The notes beneath the pieces were generated by a model. It worked only from the letters and a program-made list of their open reading frames with translations, searched no databases and had not been told where the DNA came from. 64,000 nt of DNA from a virus. The translations under genes were made by a program, and so were the position numbers. Position 1 is the first letter of the stretch. Each line of letters opens with the position of its first letter. Positions 1 to 9,610 of this stretch are shown in pieces. The DNA lies in the IMG/VR virus record IMGVR_UViG_3300032296_003403, positions 1-64,000 of that record; one strand, 5' to 3'.

Positions 1-3000
1 ATGATCCAGATGAGCCAGATGATCCACTAGTTCCTGATGTTCCTGTAGATCCAGATGAACCAGTCGACCCTGATGATCCAGATGAGCCAGATGATCCACT
101 AGTTCCAGAAGATCCATCTTTACCTGATGATCCAGATGAGCCAGATGATCCACTAGAACCACTAGTTCCTGTTGAACCGGATGTTCCAGTACTACCTGAG
201 GAGCCTGATGAACCTCTAGTTCCAGAAGAGCCTGAGGAGCCAGATGACCCTGAAGTACCGCTAGAACCTGAAGTGCCAGTAGATCCAGAACTACCTGATG
301 TGCCAGACGATCCACTAGAACCTGTGGAACCTGAAGATCCACTAGTTCCAGAAGAGCCTGATGTGCCTGAGCTTCCGGAAGAGCCTGATGTGCCTGAGCT
401 ACCTGAACTTCCGCTAGAACCTGATGTTCCATTTTGACCATCTTGTCCAGGTCTTCCTAAAAATCCTATGCTCCAGTTACAATATGATCCAGAACCAACT
501 GATTCAATAGTTGTGTAAGTTATGGTAGTAGATGTTGAAGATAAAACTCTTCCTATTATATAGTTACTAACATCATAAGAAATTATTACATACTGTCCCG
601 GTACCCAACAAGTGTCTCCGCTATAGCTTATAGTGTTTTGTGAGCTTCCACTTCCTTGACATAATATATTTACAGTCCATGTATCAGAAGAAGAGGATAT
701 TGATGTTTCAACTACTAAATAGTAGGTATCTGTATCTACATTTATAGTAGTGTTTCCTGCTGTTGCGGCGTTGATAGAGCCTCCCCAAGGACCTGAGTAA
801 GAGGCGCTTCCAACCCAACCACTAGTCCATACATTAGTTAAAGTTGAATCTTTAACAGTAAACCTATTAGGCACATCAATAGCGTACCATTGTAAGAATA
901 TAGACCCTGAAAATGTTTCGTAGCTTAAAGTTTTTGATGGGTATGTATAAAATCCTGTGGTGCCTCCTGGAGAAGATTCTGTGAAGGAATAATCATTACA
1001 AACACTTGCTGTGCTTGAAATATTAATACATGATGTAGATGTTATACATAAATCAGGGGTTCTTCCACTTGATCCAGAGGAACCTGAGCTTCCAGAAGAT
1101 CCACTAGATCCACTAGAACCTGAAGTTCCTGAAGATCCTGTACTACCACTTGATCCGGAAGTACCGGAGCTACCTGATGAGCCGCTAGTGCCTGAAGATC
1201 CACTAGTTCCTGTACTACCACTTGATCCGGAAGTACCTGAAGAACCGCTACTACCTGAAGATCCTCTAGTACCGGAGGAGCCTGAACTTCCACTAGTTCC
1301 AGAAGACCCTGAAGATCCAGTAGAGCCAGAAGATCCTGATGTACCACTAGTTCCGGAAGAACCAGAAGTCCCACTAGAACCTGAACTTCCACTAGTTCCT
1401 GATGATCCAGAAGTACCTGAAGATCCTGATGTCCCTGAAGAGCCACTAGTTCCTGTGCTACCTGAGGAACCTGTAGAACCAGAGGAACCAGATGAGCCAG
1501 ATGTACCTGATGATCCATCTTTGCCTGAAGAACCACTAGAACCGCTAGAGCCTGAACTTCCACTAGAACCACTAGTTCCAGTAGATCCTGAAGAGCCTGA
1601 AGTTCCTGTGCTACCACTAGATCCTGACGTACCTGATGACCCTGAGGAACCAGAAGATCCACTAGTTCCTGTAGATCCTGACGTACCTGTACTACCTGAT
1701 GATCCGCTAGAGCCGCTAGTACCGGATGATCCACTTGTTCCTGTGCTACCACTTGATCCTGAAGATCCGCTAGTACCAGTAGAGCCACTAGTACCTGTTG
1801 ATCCAGAAGTACCTGAAGAGCCAGATGTTCCTGTACTACCTGATGATCCTGATGATCCACTAGAACCAGATGTTCCTGTACTACCAGAAGTACCCGTAGA
1901 CCCAGAAGACCCAGAAGTTCCACTAGATCCAGAAGTACCGAAAGTCTCTCCTGATGTTCCACTAGAACCTGCAGTTCCTGAAGAACCTGACGAACCTGAA
2001 CTTCCTGAAGATCCTCTAGTTCCTGAAGAACCTGATGATCCGCTTGTGCCAGTAGATCCAGAACTACCTGAGGTACCTGAGGAGCCACTAGTACCTGTAG
2101 ATCCACTGGACCCCGATGTGCCTGAGGAGCCAGAAGTACCAGTACTACCAGAAGAACCACTAGTACCTGAGGTACCGCTACTTCCTGATGTGCCAGAAGA
2201 ACCCGATGTTCCACTAGAACCAGAACTTCCTGAAGTTCCAGAAGACCCGCTAGATCCAGTGCTACCTGATGAACCAGTAGAACCTGATGAACCACTAGTT
2301 CCTGTAGACCCAGAAGAACCACTTGTACCAGTAGAACCTGATGAACCACTAGTTCCTGTAGACCCAGAAGAACCTGATGATCCACTAGAACCAGAAGACC
2401 CCCTAGTACCAGAGGAGCCTGATGAACCAGAAGAGCCTGAAATGCCTGATGTACCTGAAGTGCCTGTTCCTACATTTGCATATCCGTATACCCTAAAAGC
2501 TAATACTCTACTAGCTACGTTAGCATTGTTAACTACAGATTGAGAAACTGTTATTCCTAAAGTAGTATTACCTGTTTGACTTCCTGAAATAATTGAAGAT
2601 AAAGTCGTTACTATTCTATCTCCACTATCTGCACCAGCTGCGTTTGAAGATATTATTCTTTCAGTATAGGTACCTATTACAGCACTTCCTGAATAAAATC
2701 TCCAGATGTAATCTGCTCTAGAGTTAGCATCTACCTCATACCTATTTTGAACTATAGCCTCTACTTTTATATGACTGTAGCTATTAGAAGGGAGTGTATA
2801 TGCTTTTAAGTTTGTACTTTCACCACTTCCACTATAATCAGTACTAAATGTTTCATCGTAGTATATCAGATTCATAACATTAGGAATCGAGCTACTTCCT
2901 GTATCGATACCCGCTGTACTTATAGAAGCTGTTCCGTTTACTATTACTGCTGTTATGTTTTGAGCGAAATTTAAATACTGTATTCCTGTTCCCTGTACTA

Positions 3001-5263
3001 CACCATCATCCGCTATTGTCAGTGATATAGAAGATCCACTAGAACCAGACGAACCTGAAGTACCAGTAGATCCGGAAGTACCTGATGAACCTGCCGATCC
3101 ACTTGAACCCCTAGACCCGGATGAACCAGAAGTACCGCTAGATCCTGAAGTACCTGTGCTACCAGATGATCCAGAAGTGCCGGAACTACCAGTAGAACCA
3201 GAGGTTCCTGTAGATCCGGAAGTACCGGATGATCCGCTTGTACCAGTAGAACCAGATGAGCCAGTAGAACCGGAGGTGCCAGATGAACCACTAGTTCCTG
3301 TACTACCTGATGTACCTGTAGACCCAGAAGAGCCTGATGTACCTGAACTACCTGTACTACCACTAGAACCTGATGTACCTGTACTTCCACTAGAGCCACT
3401 AGTTCCTGAAGAACCAGACGAGCCACTTGTACCAGTAGATCCTGAACTTCCACTAGAACCTGAGGTACCTGTAGAGCCGGAAGAGCCGGAAGTACCAGAA
3501 GAACCATCTTTACCGGAAGAGCCAGAACTACCTGATGTACCGGAAGAACCAGATGTACCTGTAGACCCACTAGAACCTGATGATCCAGATGAACCACTAG
3601 ATCCAGAAGATCCACTAGTTCCAGAAGATCCATCTCTACCTGCTGAACCAGAAGAACCACTTGTACCTGCTGTACCGCTAGATCCGTCTCCTCCACTGGC
3701 TCCTGCTAAGTTTATTTCCCAACTAGAATAAGTTCCAGATCCTACAGTTAAGTTAGGAGTTCCATACACTAAAAGACCAGTTAAAACATTATATGATATT
3801 ACAGGAACCTCTTGATAGTTGTTTACGTCATAAGCAATTATCGCAGTTTGTCCTATAGAATAAGCTAATCCGGGTTCTACATACAAAGATCCACTTTGTC
3901 CCAATGTAATAGAACCTGTAGAAGAAGTTAAATATCTATCTCCAGAAAGTCCTGCAGATCCACTAGATCCTGAGGAACCTGATGTACCACTAGAACCAGA
4001 GGATCCAACTGTACCACTAGATCCAGAAGTGCCTGATGATCCTGAAGTACCACTAGAACCTGTTGAACCTGCTGTACCGGAACTTCCTGAGGTTCCAGAT
4101 GAACCACTAGTTCCAGTACTACCGCTAGATCCGGATGTACCTGTGCTACCAGAAGACCCAGTAGATCCTGAAGAACCTGATGAACCCGTAGATCCAGATG
4201 TTCCTGAACTACCTGAAGATCCTGCAGTTCCAGAACTGCCAGAGGAACCTGATGTACCTGTACTGCCACTAGATCCAGTACTTCCAGAAGATCCAGAGGT
4301 GCCAGAAGAACCACTAGTACCACTCGATCCTGATGTCCCGGAGGAACCAGATGTACCAGAAGATCCACTAGTTCCTGAAGATCCGCTACTACCAGACGTT
4401 CCAGATGAACCGCTAGAACCAGAAGTTCCTGATGATCCCTCTGCTCCTGAAGATCCACTAGATCCTGATGTACCGGACGATCCATCTACCCCGGAAGATC
4501 CACTAGATCCTGATGTACCGGAAGAACCCTCTGCTCCTGAAGATCCGCTAGAACCGGATGTACCAGAAGTACCTCCACTTCCTGAAGAACCAGTAGATCC
4601 AGTCATTCCACTAGTGCCTGATGTACCAGAAGTACCTCCGCTTCCTGAAGAACCAGTAGATCCTGTTGCTCCACTAGTACCAGAGGTTCCTGGGGCTCCT
4701 TGGGCTCCTGATATTCCAGAAGTACCTGAAGAACCAGAAGATCCATCACTTCCAGAACTTCCACCTATTCCACTAGTAGAGTATTTAAATTCTCCAGTAT
4801 TAGGATCTATTACTACATAATAGTCAGCACTAGATGTGAATTGTAAATAAGGGTTATATATAGATCCTGATATAAACAGAGATCCTGTAAATTCATGGGT
4901 GTCATCTATGGTATCTCCAAATTTAGTAGATCCTGATGAATACAAAATTGAAGAAGATTGATAGCTAATTACAAGAACATCTATAGAAGCTGTACCGTGT
5001 ATTACTAAATCTCCATAAATAGATTGACTTCCATAGAAAATGTTAGATCCAGTAGTGGCTAAAGAAGCAGATTCTCTAGTAAAAACAGGGTCTACTTCAT
5101 TGAAATGTGATGCAGATAAGGCATAAGAAGCAGATTCTACAGAACCAGAAAAAGATCCTGTAAAAGAACCACTAAAAGAACCTGCTGTAATTGTACCATA
5201 GGAAGTTATATTATTAAACGAAGCATCTCCTCCTTCACTCGGTACTTGTAGCCAAATAGCCAT
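1..5263 (-). CDS. Giant collagen-like tail fibre / appendage protein (C-terminus outside window)
   Basis: I read this frame codon by codon through its non-repetitive parts and found no stop from the ATG at 5263 to base 1, so at least 1754 residues are encoded and the gene continues off the left edge. Residues 1-157 form a head with short beta-type repeats (TAGSFSGSFTGSFSGS). Four blocks of Gly-X-Y triplets follow, dominated by GSS, GTS and GST: about residues 158-441, 521-744, 928-1401 and from 1611 onward. Three non-collagenous domains separate them (442-520, 745-927, 1402-1610). The last contains Cys and Trp and precedes GRPGQDGQNG. This is a trimeric-fibre design, probably a tail fibre or head/tail appendage. 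The triplets contain almost no proline, so stability must come from Ser/Thr-rich packing or glycosylation. The gene sits downstream of the gp13-gp14-gp15 cluster behind an ATATTTATA motif. Position as receptor-binding fibre is inferred. Confidence 0.85.
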   Translation of the reverse strand, partial: MAIWLQVPSEGGDASFNNITSYGTITAGSFSGSFTGSFSGSVESASYALSASHFNEVDPVFTRESASLATTGSNIFYGSQSIYGDLVIHGTASIDVLVISYQSSSILYSSGSTKFGDTIDDTHEFTGSLFISGSIYNPYLQFTSSADYYVVIDPNTGEFKYSTSGIGGSSGSDGSSGSSGTSGISGAQGAPGTSGTSGATGSTGSSGSGGTSGTSGTSGMTGSTGSSGSGGTSGTSGSSGSSGAEGSSGTSGSSGSSGVDGSSGTSGSSGSSGAEGSSGTSGSSGSSGTSGSSGSSGTSGSSGTSGSSGTSGSSGTSGSSGTSGSSGSTGSSGSTGTSGSSGSSGTAGSSGSSGTSGSTGSSGSSGSTGSSGSTGTSGSSGSTGTSGSSGTSGSSGTAGSTGSSGTSGSSGTSGSSGTVGSSGSSGTSGSSGSSGSAGLSGDRYLTSSTGSITLGQSGSLYVEPGLAYSIGQTAIIAYDVNNYQEVPVISYNVLTGLLVYGTPNLTVGSGTYSSWEINLAGASGGDGSSGTAGTSGSSGSAGRDGSSGTSGSSGSSGSSGSSGSSGSTGTSGSSGTSGSSGSSGKDGSSGTSGSSGSTGTSGSSGSSGSTGTSGSSGSSGTSGSSGSTGTSGSSGSTGSSGTSGSSGSTGTSGSTGTSGSSGTSGSTGSSGSTGTSGSSGTSGSTGTSGSTGSSGTSGSSGSTGTSGSSGTSGSSGSRGSSGSAGSSGTSGSTGTSGSSGSSGSSISLTIADDGVVQGTGIQYLNFAQNITAVIVNGTASISTAGIDTGSSSIPNVMNLIYYDETFSTDYSGSGESTNLKAYTLPSNSYSHIKVEAIVQNRYEVDANSRADYIWRFYSGSAVIGTYTERIISSNAAGADSGDRIVTTLSSIISGSQTGNTTLGITVSQSVVNNANVASRVLAFRVYGYANVGTGTSGTSGISGSSGSSGSSGTRGSSGSSGSSGSSGSTGTSGSSGSTGTSGSSGSTGTSGSSGSTGSSGSTGSSGSSGTSGSSGSSGTSGSSGTSGSSGTSGTSGSSGSTGTSGSSGTSGSSGSTGTSGSSGTSGSSGSTGTSGSSGSSGTRGSSGSSGSSGSSGTAGSSGTSGETFGTSGSSGTSGSSGSTGTSGSTGTSGSSGSSGSSGSTGTSGSSGTSGSTGTSGSTGTSGSSGSSGSTGTSGSSGTSGSSGSSGSTGTSGSTGTSGSSGSSGSSGTSGSSGSTGTSGSSGSTGTSGSSGSSGSSGSSGSSGKDGSSGTSGSSGSSGSTGSSGSTGTSGSSGTSGSSGTSGSSGTSGSSGSSGTSGSSGTSGTSGSSGSTGSSGSSGTSGSSGSSGTRGSSGSSGSSGTSGSSGSTGTSGSSGTSGSSGSSGTSGSSGSTGSSGTSGSSGSSGSSGSSGSSGSSGRTPDLCITSTSCINISSTASVCNDYSFTESSPGGTTGFYTYPSKTLSYETFSGSIFLQWYAIDVPNRFTVKDSTLTNVWTSGWVGSASYSGPWGGSINAATAGNTTINVDTDTYYLVVETSISSSSDTWTVNILCQGSGSSQNTISYSGDTCWVPGQYVIISYDVSNYIIGRVLSSTSTTITYTTIESVGSGSYCNWSIGFLGRPGQDGQNGTSGSSGSSGSSGTSGSSGSSGTSGSSGTSGSSGSTGSSGSSGTSGSSGSTGTSGSSGTSGSSGSSGSSGTRGSSGSSGSTGTSGSTGTSGSSGSSGSSGSSGKDGSSGTSGSSGSSGSSGSTGSSGSTGTSGTSGSSGSSGS

Positions 5264-5300
5264 CTATTCTTTGATTTTTTTAATTACATACTCTCTTAGA

Positions 5301-5309
5301 TATAAATAT
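5301..5309 (-). promoter_or_regulatory. ATATTTATA motif upstream of the giant fibre gene
   Basis: The sense (minus) strand reads ATATTTATA, 37 bases before the fibre start at 5263, in the 55-base gap after the preceding small gene. It matches motifs in front of many operon-head genes here. Confidence 0.5.
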
Positions 5310-5318
5310 GGAATAAGC

Positions 5319-5573
5319 CTAAAAAGACTCATTTCCAAGATCTACTACTGAGTTACTTCCAGTATTTGAAAGTGTTCCTAATCCTTGTATTGTAATTGAT
5401 CCACTATAATCGTTTATAGATGCTACTACTTGTTGAGACCCACTCACTATAATTGCTGGATAAGCTGAAGATGTCTGTACAAATGTAGAGATCCCTTGCA
5501 CAGTCAGGGATCCAGTCACTACAAAATCTCCTTCTAAATTTCTTGAAATTTGTTTTGATCTTATTATAGACAT
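5319..5573 (-). CDS. Small tail-fibre-like virion protein (84 aa)
   Basis: I start this gene at the ATG at 5573, which overlaps the TAA stop of the upstream gene in the arrangement TAATATG. A TTG nine bases earlier is possible but unnecessary. The protein has short Gly/Ser/Thr beta-strand repeats (GDFVVTGSLTVQG, then SGSITIQG), the style of phage fibre shafts and of the N-terminal head of the neighbouring giant fibre. It may be a fibre adaptor or small fibre subunit. No enzymatic motif is visible, and the assignment rests on composition and position. Confidence 0.5.
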   Translation of the reverse strand: MSIIRSKQISRNLEGDFVVTGSLTVQGISTFVQTSSAYPAIIVSGSQQVVASINDYSGSITIQGLGTLSNTGSNSVVDLGNESF

Positions 5574-5574
5574 A

Positions 5575-6831
5575 TTATTCAAATTTACCTACTGCTACAA
5601 CTTCATCTTGAGTATCTAAAGAATATCCTAAAGTAGCAGGATTTATAGTAAGTACTGTATTATTTCCGCTTTCAACAAAAGAAACTATATTTAAAGAATC
5701 TACATAGACTCCGTTAACAAAAAACCTAAAGTCATCTTTAGATGTAGCAGGTAATCCAGATTCTATAGGAGGTTGTTTTATGCTAGTATTAAGGAATGTA
5801 GCTGTGTTTGAAGTATTAGAAGCACTGTCCGCTTTAAAGGTCTTAGAAGCATTTAAATATTCTATAGTAGCTAAATCTAGCACTGTTACGGAAGTTACAT
5901 TTGTCACATTTACTCCTTCTGGTATATAAGATGTTAGGGCTTTATTAGGCTTAAGAGATGGTTTAAATACTACTTTCTCTACGTCTTGACTAGAAGCCTC
6001 CATTGTAAATAGAATCTGCGCCTTAGACCTATATTTAAAAGCATTTGTAGCTAAGTACTTGTCTATATTACTAGGAGTTAAATACCCATTCATCACTAAT
6101 GTAAAGGTACTTAAAAATCTTCTATCTGCGCCTTCTGTTATCTCATTTGTTATAGGAAAACTATCTATTCTTGCTTTAAAAAGAAACTTACCAGGTTCTC
6201 CCCAATAAGAATCAGATCTAAATCCTATAGCTTCTATTATTTTATTTAAATCTTCATAAAAAGAAACATATACATTACAAGTATAAGTTATGGTATAATA
6301 GTCAGGAACTACAACATTATAGAATTCTTTTACTGGAACTCTGTTTGTAAGTACAGAAAAATTATCGTACTGATTTTTAGTTGTGTATCTCTTCTCATAT
6401 GTCTGATAAATGTTTGCTTGATTTCCATCTAACTTGTGCGTTATGGATCTATTTCTTTCAAGATTATCTCTTTTTACAGTTATGATAGGAAGCATGACTT
6501 TTCCTTCCTTATCTCTGTAAACTCCATCTTTTTGAGCTGTTTTCCATCTCTCAGCATCTGCAAATATTACAGGAATATTTTGTTTAGTTCCTTCATTTAT
6601 TACATAAGGCTTTATAACTTCTGCAAAATAATACAGTATAGCTGAATCTATATCTTCTAGCCCTACTGATATATTTTTTACCTCTTCCCCTCTTAAAGAA
6701 TTGTCATCTCCTCTTTTGTATTTTTGTATAGGAGGCTTCTGTACATTACTATATTGAGGCTCTATTTTATCATTTAAAATCTCAGCCTCTGTTTTCGGTC
6801 TATTTTTTATTACACGTTTTTGTAGAGGCAT
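5575..6831 (-). CDS. 15: Tail sheath completion/stabiliser protein, gp15-like
   Basis: In T4, gp15 caps the tail tube and sheath and joins the tail to the neck. The core resembles T4 gp15: an N-terminal segment AILYYFAEVIKPYV followed by a short NIPVIFADAERW strand (T4 has IPITYASKEHF), then YTITYTCNVYVSFYEDLNKI (T4 IKMIYELSIFTRYEDDMFQI), and finally EITEGADRRFLSTFTLVMNG with YLTP (T4 EAIDGDNLSRRRIEWSLTFEVNGWMYPP). At 418 aa it is longer than T4 gp15 (272 aa): there are about 55 extra residues at the N-terminus and roughly 150 at the C-terminus, where a beta-rich Ser/Asn segment ends the protein. It lies directly after gp13- and gp14-like genes with a 2-base gap. The match was recalled from memory, not aligned by tool. 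Confidence 0.75.
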   Translation of the reverse strand: MPLQKRVIKNRPKTEAEILNDKIEPQYSNVQKPPIQKYKRGDDNSLRGEEVKNISVGLEDIDSAILYYFAEVIKPYVINEGTKQNIPVIFADAERWKTAQKDGVYRDKEGKVMLPIITVKRDNLERNRSITHKLDGNQANIYQTYEKRYTTKNQYDNFSVLTNRVPVKEFYNVVVPDYYTITYTCNVYVSFYEDLNKIIEAIGFRSDSYWGEPGKFLFKARIDSFPITNEITEGADRRFLSTFTLVMNGYLTPSNIDKYLATNAFKYRSKAQILFTMEASSQDVEKVVFKPSLKPNKALTSYIPEGVNVTNVTSVTVLDLATIEYLNASKTFKADSASNTSNTATFLNTSIKQPPIESGLPATSKDDFRFFVNGVYVDSLNIVSFVESGNNTVLTINPATLGYSLDTQDEVVAVGKFE

Positions 6832-6833
6832 TT

Positions 6834-7322
6834 CTATGTAGATTTAACAATATTCAGTTTATTCAATCCTGTAAGATGTGTTTTACAGATTAGTGACCAT
6901 GATTCTCCATATTTTTCTAAGTCTTCTTCTAAAGAATATTCCGGATTTTTACCCATCACTCTTTGATTTTCTACTACAAGATCCACTTCATAGTAAGATT
7001 CCTGCCAATATATTATATCTCCAGCTTCTGGTACTAAATTAATATCTATCAAATCATCTCTTAAAAATCTAAAATCTGCTAATTGAGCCCTAGATTTTCC
7101 ATAAGTAGCATCATCAGAACTTTGTTCTTGCACTAAGTACAAACATGCAACCAATAAAGGTTGTTGATACATTTTACTTTTAGATTCTCCGTAAATATTA
7201 TACTTTGTTTCTGACAAAGAAAGTTTATAATACAGAACTTCTTCGGCTATAATTCTATTGACAAGCTGTCTAGAATGATGCCTGAAAAAACTCCTTGCTC
7301 TTATTCCTCCATATAGTGCCAT
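6834..7322 (-). CDS. 14: Neck/head-completion protein, gp14-like
   Basis: T4 gp14 is a neck protein joining the filled head to the tail. Here RIIAEEVLYYKLSLSETKYNI with a following YGESKS matches the T4 pattern of an ADVLVAESIQMRG helix followed by a FGED loop. The segment LVPEAGDIIYW followed by YYEVDLVVENQRVMGKNPEYS matches T4 EPKEGDLIYFP followed by FEINWVEP and YQLGQN. The protein is 162 aa, shorter than T4 gp14 (256 aa). It overlaps the preceding gene by one base and is followed by the gp15-like gene, the expected neck/tail-completion order. Confidence 0.7.
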   Translation of the reverse strand: MALYGGIRARSFFRHHSRQLVNRIIAEEVLYYKLSLSETKYNIYGESKSKMYQQPLLVACLYLVQEQSSDDATYGKSRAQLADFRFLRDDLIDINLVPEAGDIIYWQESYYEVDLVVENQRVMGKNPEYSLEEDLEKYGESWSLICKTHLTGLNKLNIVKST

Positions 7323-7717
7323 TAATCTAGTTTTACTAAAGTATCTATTTTAGGGCTAGCTGCAACTATTCCAGGTATGTTATATATCCCAGCTTTTTTA
7401 TCTGATTTTACCATTGCTTTTTTCAAAAATTCTAAATGTTTTTTAGGATCTTTGTTAGTTATAAACTTAACTTCTAAAGTGCTATATTCATAGTCCGTTA
7501 AAGTTCTATTTATTTTATCCAATCTCTTATCTCCTCTAAGATCAACAATAGTAACAGTTTGAACTCCTCTTACTCTTTCTACTGCTTGAACTCTATTTAT
7601 TTTCTTTTTAAACTTTACAAGAAAAACACAAGAATATGTATGAAAAGTTTTCTTTATAGATTCTTTATTTTTAAATCTATAATTTACATCTTCTAATATT
7701 ATTTCTATTATTTTCAT
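7322..7717 (-). CDS. Hypothetical protein between gp13 and gp14 (131 aa)
   Basis: I do not recognise this protein. It has an alternating beta/alpha pattern: a long beta strand FHTYSCVFLVKFKKKI, a helix INRVQAVERVRGV, a strand QTVTIVDL, then TLEVKFITNKDPKKHLEFLKKAMV. That is the layout of a small ferredoxin-like (ACT/HMA-type) fold. It is translationally coupled on both sides (one-base overlaps with gp13- and gp14-like genes), so it is probably a head-tail joining component or chaperone. No catalytic motif is visible. Confidence 0.6.
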   Translation of the reverse strand: MKIIEIILEDVNYRFKNKESIKKTFHTYSCVFLVKFKKKINRVQAVERVRGVQTVTIVDLRGDKRLDKINRTLTDYEYSTLEVKFITNKDPKKHLEFLKKAMVKSDKKAGIYNIPGIVAASPKIDTLVKLD

Positions 7718-8883
7718 TACGCTATATAAATAGGCATAGGAAAATTAACAAAAGTTTCTCTCATCATAGAGGCCTCTTGTGATTTTTTCTCTAGTTGTTT
7801 TTGCCTAGAAGTATCATCAAGAGTATTTCTTAACTGCTCTATTAAAGCTGTTTTTTCGGCATTAGCTTGATCTACCAGAGTTTGTCCATTTATAGTAACT
7901 TCTGCTCCTGGAACTGGTATCTGACTATACACTCCTCTTATATTTCCTAAAGTCTCTTTGCATATAGCTAGAGCATAATCATATATCCATTTTTTAAATA
8001 TGTCATTTATTTGACTATATACTATATTATTATATGGGACATTACTGATATTAGTAATAAGACCAGTATTTGGATCTCTTATGGCAGAGGATCTTTCTGA
8101 TTTCTTTATATATGTAAAATATAAGTTTCTATCGAAAGTAGGTATAGGGAATATCCTCAATTTATTATTAATAAGTTCAAAACTATATCCTGATTTTCTT
8201 ATTTGATCATTAAATTCTATTGCTTGTATTTTTAGTACGTCAAAATATATTGGCATCAACATAAAGTTTATACCAGGAGAAAATTGCCCAAATCCAAAAG
8301 TTTCCATTAACGATTGAAGACCAGTACCAGTGCCTGCATATGGATCAAAATATCTTACTATTGCTGGAGGAGCCTCATAAAATATTCTTTTTATTTCTAT
8401 TCCATCTCCAGCAGATAAAGAAGCCGATGCACTAGCCCAAACATTCAAATCATAATACTGTTGACCGGATACTAATGGTAAAGATCCAGTGTAATAGTTT
8501 ATATTTCCACCACTACCTACTTCACTTCCATAATCTGCAGCGATTCTAAATAAATTTGCAAAATTAGGTTGTATTAAAGAGTTGTTTAAAGCACTTCCAG
8601 TAGCACTTCCTTCAAGAGATAAGTAGTTTTCTCTTATTTTATACTCGTAAAGTTCTTTTCCATAGGCAGCTACAGCATCTTCTAATGCAGCATAAAAATT
8701 TATATCCTGCAATTCTATTTCCATTATAGGATATCCTAACCTTCTCGCTGCAAATTTTACGAATTTTTGACCTTCCGATTGAAATTCGGGATCATTGTCA
8801 AAAAATCCAAACGGAGTATTACCAGATACTGGTAAAAGTGCTACCGAAGCGTCATAATACTGTATTTCAACTTGTCCGGCCAT
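7717..8883 (-). CDS. 13: Neck protein, gp13-like
   Basis: T4 gp13 acts with gp14 to complete packaged heads and create the tail-binding site. The signature is the N-terminal stretch FAARRLGYPIMEIELQDINF, then a helix AALEDAVAAYGKELYEYKIREN, matching the T4 pattern of RRLGAPIINVEL followed by a helix ending ALELYGEYH. The 388-aa length exceeds T4 (309 aa). A Ser/Gly-rich insertion lies around residues 90-150. The C-terminus is helical and charged (TALIEQLRNTLDDTSRQKQL). It starts behind two overlapping ATATTTATA motifs and is coupled to the next gene. Confidence 0.8.
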   Translation of the reverse strand: MAGQVEIQYYDASVALLPVSGNTPFGFFDNDPEFQSEGQKFVKFAARRLGYPIMEIELQDINFYAALEDAVAAYGKELYEYKIRENYLSLEGSATGSALNNSLIQPNFANLFRIAADYGSEVGSGGNINYYTGSLPLVSGQQYYDLNVWASASASLSAGDGIEIKRIFYEAPPAIVRYFDPYAGTGTGLQSLMETFGFGQFSPGINFMLMPIYFDVLKIQAIEFNDQIRKSGYSFELINNKLRIFPIPTFDRNLYFTYIKKSERSSAIRDPNTGLITNISNVPYNNIVYSQINDIFKKWIYDYALAICKETLGNIRGVYSQIPVPGAEVTINGQTLVDQANAEKTALIEQLRNTLDDTSRQKQLEKKSQEASMMRETFVNFPMPIYIA

Positions 8884-8893
8884 TATAATTCAT

Positions 8894-8908
8894 TATAAAT
8901 ATAAATAT
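8894..8908 (-). promoter_or_regulatory. Two overlapping ATATTTATA motifs before gp13
   Basis: Two copies of the nonamer overlap by three bases (8894-8902 and 8900-8908), in the sense orientation, 10-17 bases before the gp13-like start. This is the only tandem occurrence noticed. Confidence 0.5.
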
Positions 8909-8909
8909 C

Positions 8910-9599
8910 TTAACTTCTATATTGTTCAAATACAGAGAGTATAGGGCTTACTATTGGGTGTCTATGATTTGTTTGTAAGGTTATAATATTAAATCCATTT
9001 ATATCTTTCATATGTTTACATATAAAATCAAATCCTGAATCCTTTTTATTTTTTAGGTCTATTTGTGCACTATCTCCGCATATAATAAGCTTAGATCCTA
9101 GACATAATCTACCTAAAATCAACTCTAATTGTGTCTCAGAACAGTTTTGAGCCTCATCAATTATAACTACACAGTTAGTGAAATTGAATCCTCTCAAAAA
9201 TCCTACAGGTATGATCTCAATACTACCTTCTAAAACTAATTTTTCTATCTTTTCTTTCCCTGAAAGTCTGAACATATTGTCGTAAACAGGGGCTGTGAAG
9301 GGAGCCATCTTTTCTTCTTTAGTTCCAGGTAGAAATCCTATCTGTTCTCCCGCAGTTATAGCTGGTCTAGCTATGATTATCTTCTCTACTTCCTTTTTAT
9401 ACAGCATATCAAGTGCTATTTGTGCTGCTAAAAGGGATTTTCCGCTACCTGCTTTTCCCCTAATAACTGAAACATCACTTGATATTATTTTGTCTTTTGC
9501 TGCTTTTTGTTCTTCGTTTAAAGAAACGTTAAACTTGATTGGATTTTTAGGAATTCTTTTCTGTTTGAACACAGAATCTTTGTGATGATTTGAAGTCAT
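8910..9599 (-). CDS. phoH: PhoH-like P-loop ATPase
   Basis: PhoH family proteins are P-loop ATPases related to helicase domain 1 and are frequent in large phages; their phage role is unresolved (RNA metabolism or phosphate stress have been proposed). Walker A GKAGSGKS is at residues 48-55 and Walker B VVIIDEAQ at 144-151. Family motifs IIIARPAITAGEQIGFLPG (about 74-92) and the C-terminal TNHRHP are present. At 229 aa it is the compact phage form. It sits between the capsid gene terminator and gp13, with an ATATTTATA motif 11 bases before the ATG. Confidence 0.93.
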   Translation of the reverse strand: MTSNHHKDSVFKQKRIPKNPIKFNVSLNEEQKAAKDKIISSDVSVIRGKAGSGKSLLAAQIALDMLYKKEVEKIIIARPAITAGEQIGFLPGTKEEKMAPFTAPVYDNMFRLSGKEKIEKLVLEGSIEIIPVGFLRGFNFTNCVVIIDEAQNCSETQLELILGRLCLGSKLIICGDSAQIDLKNKKDSGFDFICKHMKDINGFNIITLQTNHRHPIVSPILSVFEQYRS

Positions 9600-9610
9600 A
9601 AACTGTTTTA

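Noticed and set aside
430-1060. Possible frameshift or gene boundary in the non-repetitive part of the giant fibre
   Set aside because: I checked each minus-strand codon across this segment and across 2460-3040 and 3700-3960 and found no stop, so one gene is supported.
1042-2385. Minus-strand frames rich in Val/Leu/Gln (also 3019-3696 and 3928-4485)
   Set aside because: They are alternate frames of the same collagen-like repeats and stop within the unique domains.
1011-2543. Plus-strand open frame of 510 codons with Pro-Glu-Asp-Pro repeats; similar ones at 3156-3731 and 4029-4820
   Set aside because: They are the antisense of the Gly-Ser/Thr triplet repeats of the minus-strand fibre, which has a continuous frame in the correct orientation and sensible globular domains.
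1-4790. Short-period repeats considered as a CRISPR array
   Set aside because: Units are 9-base codon triplets without regular repeat/spacer alternation, and they encode Gly-X-Y protein.
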